Source: Lentinula raphanica (Eukaryota; Basidiomycota; Agaricomycetes; Agaricales; Omphalotaceae). From it: a DNA stretch of 64,000 nt. The position numbers were made by a program, and so were the translations under genes. A model generated the notes under the pieces. The model searched no databases and was not told the origin of the DNA. It saw only the letters and a program-made list of their open reading frames with translations. The DNA lies in NCBI GenBank assembly GCA_027919835.1, contig JANVFP010000043.1, positions 248,001-312,000 on the forward strand, read 5' to 3'. This document shows positions 57,040 through 64,000 of the stretch, one piece after another (the stretch's first letter is position 1; each line of letters starts with the position of its first letter).

Positions 57040-57643
57040 GAGGAAAATGAACGATGATTGGAACTTGGAAGTAAGTGGGAGAAGAGGTCAAGAAACTCGC
57101 CCTTTTAAGTCCAGAAGCGTGGGTATATTTTTGCCAAAAAGGTTAGTTTTTCCCGAAGTCAACTTCAGGGTTGGCTTTTACGCGAAAAACTTGAAATTCT
57201 TCCTCATATACTGCAAGCCCGCTGCAAGCTCATCGTGGCGAGGTAATTTAGTAGGTGATCCATGGAGGCTCTTGGACTGCATCAGATTGCTCGAGCTTGA
57301 AAGCTAATCTTCCTACGTTGACGGTTGAATGATACATCATCAACATGGTAAGTTACCGTACGAACGGCGCGTTATTAACCAGTCCAAATTGGACAGTCAT
57401 TATACACTGAGCATTCAACAAAAATGCAGTATCGCTTCTACTATCAACCTTCCCCTCTAGAACTTACCATGGGCAGCCAGGCCCTCGCATTGACAAGTAA
57501 TAGCAAGTAACCAATCAAGCCCCTCGGAACAAAAATAACCCACCGAAGCCATATATCTTTTTCTTCCACCGTTCTCCACCATCTTCCACGCCCAACTTGA
57601 ACTTCCGATTCTCGAAACTCTCGTGGACGTTTACGGCCATAAA
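57040..57643. promoter_or_regulatory. Divergent promoter region of the WrbA-like and FSH1-like genes
   Basis: These 604 bp between two divergent start codons contain no recognised gene and must hold both promoters. No specific site was assigned. Confidence 0.4.
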
Positions 57644-58867
57644 ATGTCTTCAACAACACTAAAACGAATCCTTGTCCTTCACGGGTGAGTTAACATAACA
57701 TCATCAGTTTTCATATATCAATCCAATGACAAGCCGTGTCTAGCTATGCGCAAAATGGATACATTTTCAGCAAGAGAGTGGGTATCTCGATCCTCGAATG
57801 GAATCTGACCAACATAGTTTGCCTTGCGATAGTTATCAGCGTTGCGAAAACAATGCAAGAGTACTGTGGAATTCGGTGTGTGTTTTGACCTTCTTGGCAG
57901 CAATTCATATAAACGAGTCAATGGGTACTGAAATCGTGATCTTTGAACTTTCACGTTCTAGTGTTTGTTGATGCTCCTCATGTCCTACAACCTGAAGACC
58001 TCTTCGATAACGAACCAACCGAGCCAGAGGCAAACGCAGATCCCCTAAAAGATCCGAACGCCGAATTGCGGGGATGGTGGAAATTTGCCGACAAAGAGAA
58101 GACTGTTTCCACTGGTATGGAGACCTCACTAGTCTTCTTGAGGGACCTCTTAAAAGGCGCTGTGAATGATGGCAAGGCTTTTCATGGCGTCTTTGGTTTC
58201 AGGTTCTTGATGCTCGAGATTGAAGATTGAAGCAACAGTTTCTGATATATCGTTTTCAGTCAAGGTGCAGCTATGGGTGCAGTACTTACTGCCCTACTCG
58301 AAAATCCATCCAAATTCTCTCAATTTCTTGTCGATGGTCAAGCTCCTCACCCACCATTGTATGTTTTGATCCCGATTCCGATGTTATACGGCTTGTTATT
58401 CTGATATTGTGGTGAAGATCTCTCTGCGTATGCGCAGCTGGCTTCCTACCCACCTTTCCACTTTCGTTGACCATCCTATCTCCGAACACGAGATTCACCA
58501 CACCAACACTTCATATCTGTGGCTTGGCTGATCCTATCATCCCGTTCGCCAGAGCCAGACTCTTGACAGAACTCACACCGAACGGGAGGATCGAGACGCA
58601 TGATGGCGGTACGTACCCGATCTTCACCGAGCACATCGTTCTGAGTATAATGAAAACAAAACGCGAACACGCGACACAGGTCACTTTGTTCCCTCGAAGA
58701 ATCCATGGCGAAAGTTCATCGCGGCATGGCTCAATGATCCAACGAATGCGGAGATACCGTCGCCGGAGGATACTACGTCGACTCCGAATGGTTCGACTCC
58801 TGTGGTTTCGAATGCGGCTAGTCCTGTTCCTGTCATCGATTCCTCGAATGTACAGCAAGGGCAATAA
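57644..58867 (+). CDS. FSH1-family serine hydrolase
   Basis: Alpha/beta hydrolase of the fungal FSH1 (family of serine hydrolases) group, 277 aa, seven exons: 57644-57684, 57744-57781, 57840-57875, 57962-58202, 58260-58358, 58418-58608, 58680-58867. Landmarks are KRILVLHGYAQNGYIFSKR at the N-terminus, FVDAPHVL, WWKFADKEK, the nucleophile elbow GFSQGAAMGAVL (the Ser codon is split by an intron), CAAGFLP, LHICGLADPIIPF with the acid Asp, and GGHFVPSKNPWRKFI with the catalytic His. All three catalytic residues are present. The substrate is unknown for most members (small esters). The C-terminal ~45 residues are Thr/Ser/Pro-rich and not conserved. Confidence 0.9.
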
Positions 58868-59166
58868 TGAAGTCAAGTCATCAGCTAGATGAAACATTGG
58901 TCGACATGAAGTCAACCTAGTGTGAAAGTCAAGTACTAGAAACAAGTAGAAGGTTGAAGGAATAGATTTGAGATATTTAGACTAAGAGCCGAAAGAGGAA
59001 CGAAGCTTGACCTTTGTAAGGAGAGTGCTTACTATAGGTTGAATTATGGTTGCAGGATAATGTGAGTCAATTTGAAGCTGCAGCGGTCACTGAATCAGAA
59101 TATTGAGAGTTATATACGAATAAGATCAGAGTAATACAGATATTTCAACCAAGAGTATTCCTAACA

Positions 59167-61290
59167 CTAGTGGTGGAATAATCTCAGAGAAGTATGAGCG
59201 AACACCATCTCATGTTCGTCCGCTGCCTTTATACACTCCGCATCCATCACACTTCCACTTGGAGCAGCAAGATACTTCACTCCACTCTTCCTAGCCCGAT
59301 GCACATTATCCGGGAAAGGGAAGAACGCATCACTTGAACAAGCCACACCCTCAAGCTTGCTTGCCCACTCCTTTCTCTGTCCCTCACTCAAACTTTCCAC
59401 CTGGCCCTCAAACAAACTCTCCCAATGCTCCTTCTCTCCACCCTCGAGAACCTCACCGCTAACGAAAAGATCGATCGCGTTTGCCTTTTCGGCGCGTTTG
59501 ACACCTTTTTTGAAGGGCAGAGCGAGGACTTGTGGGTGGTGACGGAGCCACCATAGGTCGGCTTTGCCACCGGCCAGACGAGTACAGTGGATACGGGATT
59601 GCTGGCCGGCTCCGAGACCGATTATGGCTCCGTTACGAGCGTAGGCGACACTGTTTGATTGAGTGTATTTGAGAGCGAGAGTAGCTAGGATGAGATCTGT
59701 TTGTGCAGATGAAGGAAGCTGGAGAAGGAACTGCTTGAATGCCACGATCTCTAGAAGCAGAACTCATGTTACGTACCTCTTTCTCCTTGCTGACTATGTT
59801 ATCGAACAATTTGGCATCAATCTTTGCGTTGTTGCGGCGCTGTTGCAAGGAAATTCCATATACTTGTTTAGTCTCGATTTCCGGTGGTTCATAGCTAGGA
59901 TCGATCTTGAACGAAATGAACGTCAATGAAGATTAACGATGGATCATGGCAATCTTGTACCTCAAGTACACAATACTTTCCCCCTTTCTTCTTGCTCAGA
60001 ACATCAAAAGCTTCAGGCGAGTATCCCGGAGCAATAATTCCATCGGACACCTCCCGAGAGATAATCTTTGCAGTAGCTAGATCACAGGGAGCCGAGAGTG
60101 CAATGAAATCACCGAAGGAAGACATCCTATCTGCTCCTCGGGCACGAGCGTATGCACACGCCAAAGGGGTAAGCGGCTCCTTTAGATCGTCCACTCCGTA
60201 TACCTTCTTCTCAGTCTCATCGAGCTCGATACCGACCGCAGCACCTGCTGGAGATACGTGTTTGAAGGAAGCAGCAGCAGGAAGACTCAGAGCTTCCTGG
60301 AGCTCCTTGACCAACGCAAATGAGTTTAAGGCGTCCAAGAGATTGATGTACCCAGGAGAGCCGCACAATGCTAAGAGATGCGTTCGATTAGCATAGACTC
60401 GAGCATGAGAAAGATGAAGTCAACCTTTGAACGGCAGTACCCCTTCCGTTACAAACGCTTGCGCAGGTTTTTGATGAGGATTAGCACCATACCTCAAAGG
60501 AATCCTCTGAACAGGCCCAGCGAGTTTTTCCTTTAGCAGATCTCCAGAGGCATACTGCTCGCGGAAATACCCACTGATCGCTTCATCATATTTTGCCGTC
60601 ATCTCAAACGCCTTGAGAGCTAATTTACTGCGAATCGACTGTCCTACATCCCCTTGACCGTTTTTGAACGCTTCCATGAACTCGGTATAGTCCGCAGGAT
60701 CAGAGAGCACAGACACGCGCTCGTGGTTCTTCGCCGCTGCACGCAAGAGGGTTACACCACCGATATCAATTTCCTCGACAGCATCGGCGAGTGTGCAGTT
60801 GGGCTGGGAGATGGTGGACGTGAATGGGTACAGGTTGCAGACGACGATGGAGATAGGTTCGATATTTTGAGCATTGAGATCTGCTTGATCAGATGGTATA
60901 TTCCTGGAGAGTATACCTAAGCGTTGAGCGTCAGTATAGTAGATCATACATATGACTGAACAACAAACCGCCATGCACAGCAGGATGAAGGGTTTTCACC
61001 CTGCCTCCGAGCATTTCTGGTGCCTTGGTAATGTCCGAAACATCACTGAGCATATCAGACTTAGCTGAAGGAGTCAAGTACGATTGCTTACCCGATAGGA
61101 ATACCAGATTCCCTGATTTTTTTCGCAGTTCCACCTGAGCCTAGCAATCTGATACCAGCGGCATCTAAGCCCTGGGCCAATTCGATTAGGTTGGTCTTGT
61201 CATAGACCGATAACAAGGCTAATGAGAGTGTGCTTCAGATACAATGAACACTAAAGATAGATCCAGATGCGTACCGATGGGTTTCGACAT
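59167..61290 (-). CDS. ADE17: Bifunctional AICAR transformylase / IMP cyclohydrolase
   Basis: Bifunctional enzyme of the last two steps of de novo purine synthesis (AICAR to FAICAR to IMP), cytosolic, 600 aa. Exons 61290-61275, 61218-61092, 61045-60969, 60916-60425, 60370-59961, 59905-59777 and 59718-59167 join in frame. The N-terminal cyclohydrolase (MGS-like) part has [45 protein letters not shown], and [16 protein letters not shown]. The transformylase part has [23 protein letters not shown], the [15 protein letters not shown] block, and [17 protein letters not shown]...[15 protein letters not shown], with [11 protein letters not shown] near the end. The intron at 59776-59719 was placed at 58 bp (E|LPSSAQTD), not the 26-28-bp alternative. 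The first exon is 16 bp. Confidence 0.95.
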
Positions 61291-61741
61291 GGTGGTCAAC
61301 TCGAAGAGAACTTAGACGCTTGCTCAAAAATTTCCGTAATCTAATCAGTGCGATAAGAAGTCAAAGCGATGATATTGAGGTAACACTGAGAGAAACTGCA
61401 GAAAACAATACATAGGTAAGTAACTATATAGAGATCGTTCGAGTCTGTAAAGGATATTGAATAACACTGCTAGACAGCAAGAATGATTGCGAGATGGCGA
61501 CTACAATGTGAGGCAGATGAATACATATGCAGCAGCAGAAATATTTGAGAGGGAGATGAAAAGGGGAACACAAGCGGGTCAGATATCACTAGCACAAATA
61601 AAAAACATACAAAATAGAGCCATGACCAATCATAATATCAATACAACACCTGGTTCCAAAATAACCAGAGACCGGGGACACTGTTTGTCACATTTATCAT
61701 CGGAGCTGAAATTGGGCGAGTCCTTGCGGACGAGTTTTGGT
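61291..61741. other. Intergenic between ADE17 and the forkhead gene
   Basis: 451 bp of A-rich sequence holding the ADE17 promoter and the forkhead gene's 3' end. No gene or repeat recognised. Confidence 0.4.
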
Positions 61742-63996
61742 TCACCACCATCGTTTATATTTCCCAGGACTGCCATCAAGCCCACTTGGACTATCGTATA
61801 GCAATTGTCTCTCCTTCCCGAACAGGCCAGAGGCAGGACTGTCCTCACCAAAGCTACCCGCACCTATTCTGCGGAACTCCTCATCAAGGAGCGCACGAGG
61901 ATCATGCGGGTCATAGAGACCACTCGATCCAGGTGTACGGAAAGGAGAGAATCCAATTAACGAGGTTCTGAAAGGGGAATCGTCTAAGAGAGGGAAAGCC
62001 AGAGATTTCTTGGGCGTGGTGGGCGGATCACCAGAGGTGGAAGAAGAAAGAGGGTCAAACTGAAGAGCTGGGGGTGGGTCTAGATGTGATTTATAATGGG
62101 CCAGACTGGCGGAGGGACTCATATGTAGGCCTTTGTGCGACAGAGGCGTGCGCACAGGTGAAAGCTGGAGTGTCTGGCTCGGGGGAGGCGTAGACAGATT
62201 ATCTCGAGGTGGCGGCGTGGACAATCGCATCGACCCTGCACCTCGTGTTCTTGACGCAGAAGAAGCCTTGTATTTACGAGCTTTGGTGGCCGTCTTTCTG
62301 TTTGTAGGTGAAGGTGGCAACCGGTCAAACGGCTCCTAGATATTATGTGAATACATTGTGTACAGACGAATAGCAACGAATATTACTCACAGCTAACATG
62401 GAAAAGCTTCTACTGCTTGCAGCGCCAGACGGGTTGTTGGTTTCATCTTCTGAATTGCCATCATAGTGGTCGAGAGCGGGTGCGGAGAAATTGAGTTTAC
62501 CACCGAGCTTCGAGAGCTCCTTGGCTCTCGGTGAATCATCCCATGTGTAAACAGGCGTCAGTTTGGTGGAGGTTTTGGAGGAACTGAATAGATTCTGAGG
62601 ACCTTCTTCCTCATCACTGTCTAGGCCAGCTACTGTAGCTGACGGCGCTAGACATAGTGGCTGTTCTACAATTCGTATGGGCGCTTCGAGGTCCAATTCG
62701 CTGGTCGACAGCGGAGGACTCGAGGAACTACCATTAGGTATCAAATCTGGAATGGACGAAGTAGACGCAGAAGACGGGTCTGTATACTGTGATTCCAGTA
62801 CAGAGGACGCCGGAGAGGAAGCCCGTATGCCATCGTCGCCGTCGAATTGAGAGGTTGCACGTGAATTAGAACGCGACGACAGATGGTCAGAGAATGGACG
62901 AAAACCTGACTCCGCTGGCAGAGGTGGAAAGGTGATGTCGGAAGTTAAATTATGTGCCACAGAAACTTCCCGATACGGTTGAAGAGGAGGAGCAGGGCGG
63001 GTAGGTGGGAAGATAGTAGCTGCAGGAGCAATAGCGCGCTGATGCCCCTTGTCAGAGTCTTTGAAATTGGTATCTTTCTTGGCCCTCTTAGACTTGCGCT
63101 CAGCACTGCCTTCGCTATCTTCTGCCGGTTTTCGACCTCGTTTGTTCCTAGTGTCCGCTCCATTTTTGCCACCATTCATGTCTTTACAGAATTGCTTGCG
63201 GAATCCTCCACCTTTGAAGCATTCGAGATCTTCATCCCAGATTGCCCACTGTGTACGACCCAAGGCACGATCGCGTGTAACTTTGCGGAAACACGCTGTT
63301 GTACTCAGGACATGCCGAATGCTGTTCATCCAAGTAGTTTCTCCGCGTTTGAAAAACGGGTAAACGATAGTTATCCAATCATAGATTTCCTGCAAAGTCA
63401 AGCGGTGGTCCGAGGACGACAGGATCGCTTGACCGAGAAGAGCTGCGTAGGAAAGATCTGGCTTATTTGGTGAATAAGGTCCCGGGGGTAGAGTGTAAGG
63501 TAATTTTCCGTATGCTTCTTCCTCGGGAGGAGGTCCCATCGGACCTGGAGACGAAACAAGGTTGACGATAGGACGAATAGGAGACGATTGAAGGGAGTTG
63601 GGCGAGGGTGAAGATGGAGGAAGAGGAGACCGTTCTGAGACTTCGTTCAGAGTCTGAACTCGTCTGAGTTGAGGAGTAACTGGGGGACCAGAGGCACTAG
63701 CTTGGAGGGTTTGGAGAGCAGTGAGAGTAGCAAGGTCTGGTAAGGGATAATAAGGCTTCGGCTGCTGTGGTGCAAGATGCTGCGAGAGATCGGGTGTCTG
63801 GGCAGGCGATTCAACTTTGGGAACAATCTGTTGCAGATTAATTAACCACGGTGGCAACTAGGCATGTACACGGAAGCGCACCGTTTTTGATTGAGAGAGC
63901 GTGTGTTCTCTGTAATACCGCGACTGCTGAGGGGTTAGAGGCGGTGGTGATCGACGCTTCAAGATAACTCGTTAGATAAATTTCAGTGGATGTCAT
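61742..63996 (-). CDS. Forkhead-domain transcription factor
   Basis: A 710-aa nuclear DNA-binding protein. Exons 63996-63882, 63814-62391 and 62335-61742 are in frame; the first intron (67 bp) ends CCCAAAG, giving N|VESPAQTPDLS. The winged-helix forkhead domain (residues ~155-255) shows KPDLSYAALLGQAILSS, LTLQEIYDWITIVYPFFKRG, and WMNSIRHVLSTTACFRKV (recognition helix), then GRTQWAIWDEDLECFKGGGF. A basic region (KSKRAKK, RKQFCKD) follows as a likely nuclear localisation signal. The rest is Ser/Pro-rich, with SP/TP sites (LSPVRTPLS, FSPFRTPGS) typical of Cdk-regulated forkheads. The start ATG lies five bases from the window edge and opens MTSTEIYLTSYLEA. In fungi such factors control cell-cycle or developmental genes; orthology to a specific yeast forkhead was not settled. 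Confidence 0.88.
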
Positions 63997-64000
63997 AGCA

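Noticed and set aside
59745..59776. A 26-28-bp intron in ADE17 joining KEKE to IVAFKQF.
   Set aside because: The 58-bp intron ending TTCTCCAG gives [14 protein letters not shown], which fits the family spacing.
63841..63857. A TTG start for the forkhead protein (PPWLINLQQ).
   Set aside because: An upstream ATG exon (63996-63882) splices in frame to VESPAQTPDLS, leaving the PPWLIN stretch inside the intron.
1..64000. tRNA, rRNA or CRISPR features.
   Set aside because: No tRNA-like B-box/acceptor arrangement or regular spaced repeats were noticed in the intergenic regions; a tRNA scan would settle this.

Overview
The window is nuclear DNA of a filamentous basidiomycete, most likely an Agaricomycete. 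The evidence is short GT...AG introns (mostly 45-70 bp) in nearly every gene, a chromodomain Ty3/gypsy retrotransposon, an I66-type serine protease inhibitor gene (a family described from mushrooms), and an expanded family of F-box-like proteins. Species cannot be named from the sequence alone. Exon coordinates were worked out by hand from splice signals, frame continuity and family conservation; every multi-exon model given sums to a whole number of codons.

Region 1 (1-29.2 kb) is an accessory cluster of ten paralogous F-box-like genes in both orientations (FB1-FB3 plus, FB4-FB5 minus, FB6 plus, FB7 minus, FB8 plus, FB9-FB10 minus). All share a three-exon plan: F-box exon, long Leu-rich exon, and C-terminal exon with a conserved W..GW.HV.N.NRD signature. 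Eight look intact or nearly so. FB9 carries a frameshift and an in-frame stop, FB4 has lost its in-frame ATG, and two isolated C-terminal fragments lie between genes. Several promoters share a GGCGCT-based palindrome. Between FB2 and FB3 sits a 9.87-kb LTR retrotransposon with 579-bp LTRs that read as identical, a 5-bp target duplication, gag, a pol with chromodomain interrupted by one TGA, and an extra ORF of unknown function before the 3' LTR.

Region 2 (29.2-34 kb) holds a tandem pair of I66 protease-inhibitor loci (one intact, one decayed), then TMA16 (minus) and the tiny gamma-tubulin-complex gene MZT1 (plus), which share a promoter.

Region 3 (34.8-64 kb) is a dense housekeeping block. 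In order it holds a Zds-type protein, SF3B1 (U2 snRNP), a universal-stress-protein-domain protein, a GH27-like alpha-galactosidase, AP-1 gamma-adaptin (minus), an RBR-like protein with C3H fingers and RRM-like repeats but no RING2, mitochondrial ribosomal protein mL44 (minus), a WrbA-type flavodoxin quinone reductase (minus), an FSH1-type serine hydrolase, ADE17/ATIC purine synthesis (minus) and a forkhead transcription factor (minus, start just inside the window). These genes act in unrelated pathways and show no sign of being a functional cluster.

The most interesting items for follow-up are the shared promoter palindrome, birth-and-death evolution of the F-box cluster, the extra retrotransposon ORF, the intron-like segments inside the LTR, and the RBR-like protein without its catalytic RING2. 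No tRNA, rRNA or CRISPR was seen.
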